A stretch of DNA of 64,000 nucleotides from Seonamhaeicola sp. S2-3 (GTDB taxonomy: Bacteria > Bacteroidota > Bacteroidia > Flavobacteriales > Flavobacteriaceae). Below, in pieces: positions 39,919 through 46,282 of the stretch (position 1 is the stretch's first letter; the number at the start of each line of letters is the position of its first letter). The translations under genes and the position numbers were made by a program. The DNA is taken from NCBI RefSeq assembly GCF_001971785.1, contig NZ_CP019389.1, positions 755,001 to 819,000 of the forward strand, in the 5' to 3' direction. The notes under the pieces are model-generated. The model saw nothing but the letters and a program-made list of their open reading frames with translations, searched no databases and was not told the DNA's origin.

Positions 39919-40842
39919 ATGCTGAGTAGAGTTGCAAATAACCTTATATGGTTAGAAAGATATATGGAACGTGGTAATGGCATTTTAAGCTTGCTTAAAG
40001 TGAATTATTCTGCAAATCAAGATGCACCAGAATTGTTCTCTTGGTCTCCTATAATTGAGAATTATGCCGGAGTTACCAATTTTCTCACTGAAGACCCCAT
40101 TGAATGTATAGATTTTATGGTTTTTAAAACAGAAAACCCAAACTCTATTATAAATGTTGTTAAAAAAGCTAGAGAAAATGCTAGAAGTGTACAAGAACAC
40201 ATATCAAGAGAGTTATGGCTTTGTATTAATAATTACTATCATTTTGTAACCAACCCCAACCTGCCTAATAAACTTAAAGAGGAAGACCCTATTATTTTTT
40301 TAGATAACCTTCAGGCTTTTCATTTAATGTTTTATGGATGTATGGATGTAACACAAGAAAGAGGTACTTCTTATTATTTTATGAATGTAGGAAAGTATTT
40401 AGAACGCGTTATTCAAATATCAGATTTTACCGCTTTAAAACTCATTGAAATTGCCAAAACCTCAGATAGCCTAGAACGAAGTGTTTTTTGGAAAAACCTA
40501 CTACTCTCAATTGGCGGATATCAACTTTATTTAAAAAAACATAAATCAGCTTTTGAAGAAAAACACATTATCACTATGGTATTTCAAGACAAACTATTCC
40601 CTAGGTCTCTGTATTACAGTATTAACAAACTTAACAGGCATATAAACATGCTTATTGATGCTAATGAACTTAAAAAAAATAATATAGATTTTTTACTAGG
40701 TAAGCTAGAAAGCACTATAAAATATACCACTATTGAAAGTATTAATGAACAAGGTCTTAATAACTTTATTGAAGAAATTAAAGAAGACATAAGAAACATT
40801 TCATTCTCTATAAATACGGTATATTTTTCACATTCTAATTAA
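39919..40842 (+). CDS. Alpha-E domain protein
   Basis: I chose the ATG at 39919, which gives the family N-terminus MLSRVANNLIWLERYMERG, rather than an upstream start inside the ATP-grasp gene. The 307-aa protein is almost entirely alpha-helical, as expected for the alpha-E (DUF403) family, with ARSVQEHISRELWLCINNYY and a later SVFWKNLLLSIGG segment. Alpha-E proteins always travel with the circularly permuted ATP-grasp enzyme and are thought to be its partner. It starts 14 bp after that gene. Confidence 0.9.
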   Translation: MLSRVANNLIWLERYMERGNGILSLLKVNYSANQDAPELFSWSPIIENYAGVTNFLTEDPIECIDFMVFKTENPNSIINVVKKARENARSVQEHISRELWLCINNYYHFVTNPNLPNKLKEEDPIIFLDNLQAFHLMFYGCMDVTQERGTSYYFMNVGKYLERVIQISDFTALKLIEIAKTSDSLERSVFWKNLLLSIGGYQLYLKKHKSAFEEKHIITMVFQDKLFPRSLYYSINKLNRHINMLIDANELKKNNIDFLLGKLESTIKYTTIESINEQGLNNFIEEIKEDIRNISFSINTVYFSHSN

Positions 40843-40850
40843 TACAAATT

Positions 40851-41801
40851 ATGCCTAAGTTTTATATAAAACACCTTACCAAGTATACATATAGCAATCT
40901 TGTATTTGATGGCGCTAGTCAAATTATGTTATACCCAATAGAAAACGAGTTTCAAAAAGTAGTGTCACAAAAAATAGTTGTAAATAACAACCCAAAAATT
41001 GAAACCAGAACCGATTTTTATGGCAATACTGTAGGTACATTTATGATTATAGAACCTCATGATTATCTTTCTATACTTTCAGAAGTTGAAGTAATAACCA
41101 ATGAAATAGATTTACCAAATAACTCTGCTCCCATACAAAAACAATGGGAAGAACTAAAATCTTTAAAACATAATCCAGAGTTTATAGATTATTTAAAATA
41201 CACAACTTTTGATGGTACCGATGGTATTGCAGAACTTATTAAATCTAAAGATTTAAACAAAATATCGCCCTACAATATTGTACTTGAGTTTAGTGAATAC
41301 ATTTACAATAATTTTAAATACATAAAAGGAGTTACTGGTGTAGACTCAAAGCTAGACCATGTTTGGAAATTAAAAGCAGGCGTTTGTCAAGATTTTACAA
41401 ATATCTTACTACAAAAGGTTAGAATGCTAGGTATTCCAGCACGTTATGTTAGTGGTTATATTTGTCCAAACGAAGAAAACTCTCGTGGTGAAGGAGCTAC
41501 TCATGCTTGGATTGAAGCTTATATACCATTCTACGGATGGCTTGGTGTAGACCCAACAAACAATACCATTGCCAATCAATTTCATGTAAAACTAGCAGCC
41601 GGTAAAAACTATAAAGATTGTGCACCCGTTAAAGGTGTCTTTAAAGGCAATGTTGATGATTATTTATATGTAGAAGTAAAAGTTAGTTCTGTTAAAAATG
41701 GAAATGACAAATTTGAAGTTCCTGAAGAAAAACAACCTAACTCAAATAAAAACAGCTACCAAAAAAATTTAGAACTCATACAACAACAGCAACAGCAATA
41801 A
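40851..41801 (+). CDS. Transglutaminase-like protein
   Basis: This 316-aa protein has an N-terminal beta domain (Bact_transglu_N; FYIKHLTKYTYSNLVFDG) and a transglutaminase-like core. The triad is Cys179 in AGVCQDFTNI, His218 in ATHAWIEAYI and Asp in LGVDPTNN. The C-terminus ends in a Gln-rich run. It closes the ATP-grasp/alpha-E operon, starting 9 bp after the alpha-E gene. Family knowledge suggests it cleaves or transfers peptide bonds on the product of the ATP-grasp partner. It is the last chromosomal gene before the integration hotspot. Confidence 0.92.
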   Translation: MPKFYIKHLTKYTYSNLVFDGASQIMLYPIENEFQKVVSQKIVVNNNPKIETRTDFYGNTVGTFMIIEPHDYLSILSEVEVITNEIDLPNNSAPIQKQWEELKSLKHNPEFIDYLKYTTFDGTDGIAELIKSKDLNKISPYNIVLEFSEYIYNNFKYIKGVTGVDSKLDHVWKLKAGVCQDFTNILLQKVRMLGIPARYVSGYICPNEENSRGEGATHAWIEAYIPFYGWLGVDPTNNTIANQFHVKLAAGKNYKDCAPVKGVFKGNVDDYLYVEVKVSSVKNGNDKFEVPEEKQPNSNKNSYQKNLELIQQQQQQ

Positions 41802-41954
41802 ATTTTTTTTAAAAAGATAGTAACTCACTAAGTGTGTAAAGTTTAAAATACCGAATTCTTGCTGTTTAGATTAATACAAATTTTTGCATAAAACACAACT
41901 TTTGGTCATGATTCCCCAAAAGCTCTTTAAAGTTAGTACTTTTTTAGTGAAAAA

Positions 41955-41975
41955 CTGCACACCGAATTGCACACC
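41955..41975 (+). repeat. TGnnnACCGAATTGnnnACC repeat, copy 1 (remnant element end)
   Basis: CTGCACACCGAATTGCACACC is the same as CTGTTAACCGAATTGTTAACC at 63160-63180 except for one changed triplet in each half. The second site lies just upstream of the island integrase. The 200-bp gap between the transglutaminase gene and the insertion sequence contains this motif and no gene, so the stretch is probably the relic end of an earlier integrative element. Confidence 0.6.
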
Positions 41976-41984
41976 TTTTTAATG

Positions 41985-42002
41985 AGAATAGATGCTTTTA
42001 TT
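41985..42002 (+). repeat. 18-bp direct repeat at left edge of the insertion sequence
   Basis: AGAATAGATGCTTTTATT occurs here and at 43462-43479, exactly abutting the two inverted ends of the insertion sequence. It is best read as the target-site duplication, although 18 bp is long for an ISL3-like element. Confidence 0.65.
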
Positions 42003-42063
42003 GGATCAATCTCAAAAGTTGGGTCTAAAGAGAAAAATAATTTTCTTTGTACTTTAAATTATA

Positions 42064-42450
42064 TTGATGAATAAAGACACTGAGTTATCCTTATTAAGTT
42101 TAATATTACCAGAAGGAATATTAGAGTATTTTGATATTGTTGGATTCGATAAGAAGCCTATAAAGCATGTTTTATATGAGAACCGTCTAACGATATATTT
42201 GGAGGAGAAAAAACAAATACCATCTAAGTACAAGGATTGCAAGTATAAAGCCAGTGGCTTCATGGAGCCTCGAATAATCGAGGATTATCCCGTTCGAGAC
42301 AATCTACTATCATTAAATCTTAAACGAAGGCGTTGGGACGTTCTACTTGATAAAAAGAGGATTAAAGTAAGTCGTGAATGGGATGAATTTATTGCACAGG
42401 GAACTCGAATATCAAAAGAGTTTGCTGCTTTTTTAAAAGAAATCGACTGA
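42064..42450 (+). CDS. IS transposase N-terminal region (ISAon1 type)
   Basis: This 128-aa protein is the N-terminal part of the ISL3-like transposase (ISAon1-type elements have it as a separate frame). It contains IVGFDKKPIKHVLYENRLTI and the later RDNLLSLNLKRRRWDVLLDK, where Cys-rich and basic DNA-binding parts normally sit. It stops with TGA at 42448. The transposase core lies in the +1 frame, which is open from 42437, so the two frames overlap by 14 bases at TTTTAAAAGAAATCGACTGA. This could be a site of +1 frameshifting or of independent reinitiation. Confidence 0.8.
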   Translation: MMNKDTELSLLSLILPEGILEYFDIVGFDKKPIKHVLYENRLTIYLEEKKQIPSKYKDCKYKASGFMEPRIIEDYPVRDNLLSLNLKRRRWDVLLDKKRIKVSREWDEFIAQGTRISKEFAAFLKEID

Positions 42451-42493
42451 TAATACTGCTCTGAGCAGCCAACAACTTGGGCACCAGTATGGT

Positions 42494-43429
42494 ATGTCCG
42501 GAAAAAGGCTTCAAAGACATTATAAGGATCACTTAAGTGATTTTAAGCAATGGGAGCATAAGAGTCATGCTAAACAGTGGCTTGTTTTCCCTGAAAACTT
42601 AGGTTCTTATTTATCCATTGATGAGACAGCGCTGTCCAAGGGAGAGCTCTATACCATCATTACCAATAAGAAGGCCAAAGGAAAGAAAGGGGCTTTAGTT
42701 GGGATATTCCACGGAACTAAAGTGGAGCCTATTATCGAACAACTCTTGAAGATCCCAGCAAAGAAGCGTGCTAAAGTGAAAGAGATTACCTTAGACATGG
42801 CTAACTCTATGAAAACGATCTCCACTAAATGTTTCCCGAAAGCCATCCAAGTAACAGACAGGTTCCATGTACAGAAGCTGGCAATAGAGGCGCTCCAAGA
42901 TCTTCGTATCAAATACCGATGGGAAGCTTTGGATCAAGAAAATGAACAGATAAAGCTATCTAGAGCTGCCGACAAAGAATTTAAACCTGTAACTTTTTCT
43001 AATGGTGATAGCTCAAAACAACTCCTGGCCAGGAGTAGATATCTACTGTATAAATCCCCAGATAAATGGACTCCAAATCAGAAAGAGAGGGGACAGATAT
43101 TGTTTAATGAATACCCAGAATTAAAGAAAGCTTATGGACTTGTTCAAGGCTTGAGGAATATTTTTAACCAAGCCATAGATATTAAAGTAGCTTACACCAA
43201 ACTAGCCCACTGGTACAAAGATGTAGAGGAGTCTGGATTTAAGAGCTTCCAAACGGTAGCCAATAGTATTACTTTAAATTACCGCTCTGTACTCAACTAT
43301 TTTATAAACAGAAGTACTAATGCTTCAGCTGAATCCTTTAATGCCAAAGTAAAGGCTTTTAGATCTCAATTTAGGGGAGTCAGGAATACGGAATACTTCT
43401 TATATCGCTTGATTAAATTATATTCTTAA
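42494..43429 (+). CDS. IS transposase catalytic region (DDE_Tnp_ISL3 type)
   Basis: This 311-aa protein is the DDE catalytic part of the transposase. Acidic positions are seen in YLSIDETALSKGELYTI (first Asp/Glu), KEITLDMANSMKTI (second Asp) and NRSTNASAESFNAKVKAFRS (Glu). QVTDRFHVQKLAIEALQ is the conserved segment after the second Asp. The frame remains open upstream to 42437 and encodes a helix-turn-helix (ALSSQQLGHQYGMSGKRLQR), so the functional protein probably begins there through frameshifting. It mobilises its own element. Confidence 0.88.
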   Translation: MSGKRLQRHYKDHLSDFKQWEHKSHAKQWLVFPENLGSYLSIDETALSKGELYTIITNKKAKGKKGALVGIFHGTKVEPIIEQLLKIPAKKRAKVKEITLDMANSMKTISTKCFPKAIQVTDRFHVQKLAIEALQDLRIKYRWEALDQENEQIKLSRAADKEFKPVTFSNGDSSKQLLARSRYLLYKSPDKWTPNQKERGQILFNEYPELKKAYGLVQGLRNIFNQAIDIKVAYTKLAHWYKDVEESGFKSFQTVANSITLNYRSVLNYFINRSTNASAESFNAKVKAFRSQFRGVRNTEYFLYRLIKLYS

Positions 43430-43461
43430 AATGGTAAAAACCCAGATTTTGGACTTGATCC

Positions 43462-43479
43462 AGAATAGATGCTTTTATT
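43462..43479 (+). repeat. 18-bp direct repeat at right edge of the insertion sequence
   Basis: This is the second identical copy of AGAATAGATGCTTTTATT. Its core GAATAGATGCTT also appears, inverted, at 63123-63134 just upstream of the island integrase. The target sequence is therefore itself an integrase-proximal motif. Confidence 0.65.
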
Positions 43480-43507
43480 TGATATCAAATAAAATGCATA
43501 AAAACAA

Positions 43508-43541
43508 AAAACACTGATAATCATACAATTAACAGTGTTTT
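43508..43541. terminator. Hairpin next to the left att site
   Basis: AAAACACTG pairs with CAGTGTTTT, and the loop contains ATCATACAATT. A hairpin of the same design, with loop ATCACACAATT, lies at 63227-63260, 23 bp from the right att core; this one is 21 bp from the left core. It may be a bidirectional terminator that marks element ends. Confidence 0.55.
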
Positions 43542-43562
43542 GCTTTTTCCTATTACTAGGTC

Positions 43563-43578
43563 GTCGGGGTGGCAGGAT
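43563..43578 (+). repeat. Left att core (tRNA 3'-end direct repeat)
   Basis: GTCGGGGTGGCAGGAT is identical to 63284-63299. On the minus strand it reads ATCCTGCCACCCCGAC, the 3' side of a T-stem plus acceptor stem, best matching tRNA-Pro (acceptor 5' strand CGGGGTG). Only the 3' tip is present, so no functional tRNA is encoded here. Confidence 0.75.
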
Positions 43579-43636
43579 GATAACTAAACCGCCACTATAC
43601 AGTAAAATCAATACTTTCAGAAGTAGACTAAAACAG

Positions 43637-43656
43637 TGTGAACCGAATTGTAGACC
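43637..43656 (+). repeat. TGnnnACCGAATTGnnnACC repeat, copy 2 (left island end)
   Basis: TGTGAACCGAATTGTAGACC matches the pattern seen at 41956-41975 and 63161-63180. It lies 59 bp inside the left att core, a reasonable position for an arm-type integrase or excisionase binding site. Confidence 0.5.
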
Positions 43657-43756
43657 TATCTGTTAGTTTGAAATAGTATTATTTATCTGAACGTCTTACT
43701 ACAAATTTACAATTTTAACTCCATTAAAACCAGTCAATTTACATCAAATATTATGA

Positions 43757-43954
43757 TTAATCTATTAAATATTTGTTGACAATTTCTTCCTCAATTCCAC
43801 TGTATTCAACGAATTCTTTTATTGTGATAAATTGGTAAGATTCTTTTCCAAAGTAGTTTCTAATATCATTTAAAAGCTTACGCCCATAACGTTCACTACG
43901 TCCTGTGATACGCTGAATATCTTTTGGGTATATGCAAGCTCTTTTCTGATTCAT
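43757..43954 (-). CDS. Small HTH-like DNA-binding protein
   Basis: This 65-aa protein has two helical segments, PKDIQRITGRSERYGRKLLN and TIKEFVEYSGIEEEIVNKYL, that resemble a compact helix-turn-helix. It carries a strongly basic first half. Such small regulators often sit at the edge of mobile elements in flavobacteria. It is transcribed away from the four-gene cassette that starts at 44170, and the 215-bp gap between them holds two inverted repeats. It may repress that cassette or act as a recombination directionality factor. I cannot name a family. Confidence 0.65.
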   Translation of the reverse strand: MNQKRACIYPKDIQRITGRSERYGRKLLNDIRNYFGKESYQFITIKEFVEYSGIEEEIVNKYLID

Positions 43955-44023
43955 GATACTTTATGTATGCTTTATCTATGGATTAAACATAATTAATTTA
44001 TGATGATGGTGATGATGCGTTGT

Positions 44024-44061
44024 TAAAATGTTGACAACACGATAGTGTTATCAATATTTTA
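44024..44061. repeat. Imperfect palindrome upstream of the DUF5675 cassette
   Basis: TAAAATGTTGACAACAC pairs with GTGTTATCAATATTTTA around a GATA centre, giving about 14 matched positions per arm. It lies between the small HTH gene and the first gene of the cassette and could be an operator. Confidence 0.55.
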
Positions 44062-44065
44062 ATGA

Positions 44066-44101
44066 CGTTTTTGGTTTTATCGGAATGTATGACCAAAAAC
44101 G
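44066..44101. repeat. Inverted repeat CGTTTTTGG/CCAAAAACG
   Basis: Nine-base perfect arms at 44066-44074 and 44093-44101 are separated by 18 bases. The repeat is 5 bp downstream of the previous palindrome and 69 bp before the 251-aa protein gene. It may be a second operator, a leader hairpin or part of an origin. Confidence 0.5.
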
Positions 44102-44169
44102 GAATCTACTTTTTTACTGTAATACACAAAGTTACGTGATTTGAAATATTAATCAAAAAACGAATTATT

Positions 44170-44925
44170 ATGGCAAAACAAACTGGAATTATTAAACTAA
44201 AAGGAACTATTGGTGGTATTTCCTTTTACAAAACAACTGACGGACATCTAGCACGCGAAAAAGGTGGTGTTGATGCCAATCGTATTGCGAATGATCCTGC
44301 GTTTCAAAGAACCCGTGAAAATGGTTCTGAATTTGGTCGTGCAGGTAAAGGTGGTAAAGTATTACGAAATGCTATTCGTATGCTTTTGCAGAATGCAAAA
44401 GACAAACGAGTGGTTTCTCGTTTGACAAAAGATCTTTTGACAATTGTTAAGACTGACACTACTAATGAAAGAGGATTAAGAACACTTCAAGATGGTAATT
44501 TAAGCTTATTGGAAAGCTTTGAATTCAATTTGAATGGTAAGTTAGGAACAACTTTATTTGCTCCATTTACAAATGCATTTGACCGTGTTTCTGGTGATGC
44601 TACGGTTAACCTTGATGCATTTTCTCCAACGGTTAGGATTGCAGCTCCTACAGGAACAACCCATTTTAAGGTGGTAATGGGTGCTTCTGAATTGGATTTT
44701 GAGAATGAAACCTCAACATTTGAAAATGATGAGACTGCTATTCTTCCTTACACTGCTGCCGATACGGCTGCTATTGCCTTAACAGCTTCATTAACTGCTA
44801 ACTCAACTTTGCCTGTTGTACAAGTGCTTGGTATTGAGTTTTATCAAGAGGTAAACGGACAAATGTATGCACTTAAGAACGGTGCTTACAATGCTTTAGC
44901 TGTTGTTATTGTAGATACGCCGTAA
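44170..44925 (+). CDS. Unknown 251-aa protein of a phage-like cassette
   Basis: The N-terminal third is highly charged and conserved-looking (GIIKLKGTIGGISFYKTTDG, then HLAREKGGVDANRIANDPAF, then RTRENGSEFGRAG). The C-terminal part is Ala/Thr/Val-rich and probably beta-structured (LPYTAADTAAIALTASLTAN). I recall similar unnamed proteins in flavobacteria next to DUF5675 genes. There is no signal peptide, membrane segment or enzyme motif. A virion or particle subunit is a plausible reading given its neighbours, but this is inference. The DUF5675 gene follows after 2 bp. Confidence 0.7.
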   Translation: MAKQTGIIKLKGTIGGISFYKTTDGHLAREKGGVDANRIANDPAFQRTRENGSEFGRAGKGGKVLRNAIRMLLQNAKDKRVVSRLTKDLLTIVKTDTTNERGLRTLQDGNLSLLESFEFNLNGKLGTTLFAPFTNAFDRVSGDATVNLDAFSPTVRIAAPTGTTHFKVVMGASELDFENETSTFENDETAILPYTAADTAAIALTASLTANSTLPVVQVLGIEFYQEVNGQMYALKNGAYNALAVVIVDTP

Positions 44926-44927
44926 GT

Positions 44928-45350
44928 ATGGAATTAGTGTTGCATAGAGCTTATTTTAAAGAGGGTACCAACGGTACTCTCTTTACTTCTGATAGATTTC
45001 TTTGTCATACTATCGAATTGCCCTGGAACGATAACAAGCGAAACATTTCCTGTATTCCTGAAGGTGTTTATGAAGTTGAACCACGATTTTCTAAACGGTT
45101 TAAGCATCATTTGATTTTGAAGGCTGTAAAAGATAGAAGTTTTATTCTCTTTCATCCTGCGAATGATGCCCTAAAAGAGCTTCAAGGGTGTATTGCTCCA
45201 GTAACTTATTTAAGTGGTATTGGTAAAGGTGTTTATTCAAAAGATGCTATGCAAAAACTGTTGTCTTTGGTTTATCAGGCTAAAGACCGAAAAGAAACCA
45301 TTTTATTAACTATTAAATCACAGAATTATGAACATTGCAGAGCGTTATAA
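44928..45350 (+). CDS. DUF5675 family protein
   Basis: This 140-aa protein fits DUF5675: FLCHTIELPWNDNKRNISCI followed by PEGVYEVEPRFS, SFILFHPAND and LQGCIAP. The spaced His, Cys and conserved acidic residues, with a GCI motif after a His, recall L,D-transpeptidase-like or lysozyme-like cell-wall enzymes. No function has been established for the family. In many genomes these genes lie among phage or mobile-element genes. It overlaps the next small gene by 23 bp. Confidence 0.75.
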   Translation: MELVLHRAYFKEGTNGTLFTSDRFLCHTIELPWNDNKRNISCIPEGVYEVEPRFSKRFKHHLILKAVKDRSFILFHPANDALKELQGCIAPVTYLSGIGKGVYSKDAMQKLLSLVYQAKDRKETILLTIKSQNYEHCRAL

Positions 45351-45570
45351 AAAACCAACTCCAAAATTCTTTAAAACTTTACGAAATATTGGTATCGCTT
45401 TAGCTACTGCAGGTGGTGCTATCATAGCTGCACCAATAACAATGCCTGCCATTGTGGTAACCATTGCTACTTATATGACCGTTGCTGGAACTGTGGCCAC
45501 CGCAGTAAGTCAAGCGGTTGTTACTGATGATGAAAATTCCGAAACTGATGAGGATGACGATGGACTATAA
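45328..45570 (+). CDS. Small membrane protein, holin-like
   Basis: This 80-aa protein has a short basic N-terminus, two adjacent hydrophobic segments (NIGIALATAGGAIIAAPITM and AIVVTIATYMTVAGTVATAV) and a highly acidic tail (TDDENSETDEDDDG). The arrangement resembles small holins, though no family is recognised. It starts inside the DUF5675 gene and overlaps the following gene by 11 bp, so expression is coupled. Confidence 0.65.
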   Translation: MNIAERYKKPTPKFFKTLRNIGIALATAGGAIIAAPITMPAIVVTIATYMTVAGTVATAVSQAVVTDDENSETDEDDDGL

Positions 45571-45748
45571 CACCAAGTCTGCCATTGTTGGCGGTACTTT
45601 CTTTTCATCAATCGTTAATATTGGTGTTGAGGATTTGATTACTACTATTATTTTGGCTGTTGTTGGTGCTATCGTTAGTTTCTTTGTTTCTCTACTGCTC
45701 AAAAAGTTTATCACTTTTATCGGGGCAAAGTGTCGTAGGTGGAAGTGA
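45560..45748 (+). CDS. Small membrane protein, one or two TM segments
   Basis: I chose the ATG at 45560, which overlaps the end of the previous gene. The 62-aa product (MDYNTKSAIVGGTFFSSIVN onward) has a long hydrophobic stretch, TTIILAVVGAIVSFFVSLLL, and a basic C-terminus ending in KCRRWK. It is the last gene of the cassette and is followed after 32 bp by an intrinsic terminator. It may work with the preceding holin-like protein. Confidence 0.6.
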   Translation: MDYNTKSAIVGGTFFSSIVNIGVEDLITTIILAVVGAIVSFFVSLLLKKFITFIGAKCRRWK

Positions 45749-45780
45749 TTATTGATGTTAAGCGGTTGGAAAGGTAAATA

Positions 45781-45811
45781 AAGGGCATTTTCTAAAAATG
45801 CTCTTTTTTTA
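45781..45811 (+). terminator. Terminator of the DUF5675 cassette
   Basis: GGGCATTTT pairs with AAAATGCTC around a short CTA loop and is followed by seven T residues. It ends the four-gene cassette on the plus strand. Confidence 0.75.
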
Positions 45812-46282
45812 TGCGCGGTGTTGAGGTGGGTAAATGAAAAGAGTGATTCCCTGATAAGGGATTGAGCGAATGAAATGCATCCTACCGCAGACACTTGGCA
45901 AACATTAATAATTGCTGTAACCTACACCGCTGAAAAGGGTGGTGGGGAAAAGTGGCAAAGTTGTATGTTCTATACTTCAATTGAAGTTCGGAATTGAGCG
46001 TAGGAATGGCGGATATTTTACATAATGGCGTTATAGTACAGAAAGTGAATGAATGCTACTATAACTACCCGTTATGTAAACATAGCTTTGGGTAGTGTTT
46101 AAATTAATAGCTTTTGGCAAAGTGTAGCTCTTTACAGTTGTGAACGAGGTACGAGTAAGCAAGCTGTAATGTGCTGCATAAGCGTTGGCAATTTAAACAC
46201 TACATGAGCATGGGAAGCGGAACAAACCAAAAGACAGAGGATTTTTGCTTTTGCAACAAACTGGGTTTTGGTTTGTGGGGAT
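45812..46282. other. Palindrome-rich intergenic region
   Basis: No gene is visible in this 471-bp gap, but it is densely symmetric. It contains a perfect 14-bp palindrome (ACTTCAATTGAAGT, 45974-45987). A two-part cruciform follows: TTTACATAA at 46017-46025 plus GTTATAGTA at 46030-46038, against TACTATAAC at 46057-46065 plus TTATGTAAA at 46072-46080. GTAGTGTTTAAATT (46092-46105) is repeated inverted at 46190-46203, and ACAAACCAAAA (46222-46232) is repeated inverted at 46266-46276. The last could serve as the terminator of the STAND operon. Roles in transfer, packaging or replication are possible. Confidence 0.65.

Larger units (their letters stand above)
42003..43461 (+). mobile_element. ISL3-like (ISAon1-type) insertion sequence
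   Basis: The 1459-bp element has imperfect terminal inverted repeats of 22 bp. The left end at 42003-42024 is GGATCAATCTCAAAAGTTGGGT. The right end at 43440-43461 reads GGATCAAGTCCAAAATCTGGGT on the minus strand, 17 of 22 bases alike. It encodes a two-frame DDE transposase. An 18-bp direct repeat flanks it. It appears intact and may be recently inserted, since the direct repeats are identical. Confidence 0.8.

Noticed and set aside
43563-43600. Functional tRNA gene at the left att site
   Set aside because: Only the 3' tip matches; the T-loop, anticodon arm and D arm are absent, and the same is true at 63284.
43426-43611. 61-codon minus-strand frame
   Set aside because: It crosses the insertion-sequence end, the direct repeat, the hairpin and the att core, so it is a chance frame.
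45565-45894. 109-codon minus-strand frame
   Set aside because: It lies opposite the small membrane-protein gene and terminator, has no family resemblance, and the plus-strand genes overlap in a clear operon.
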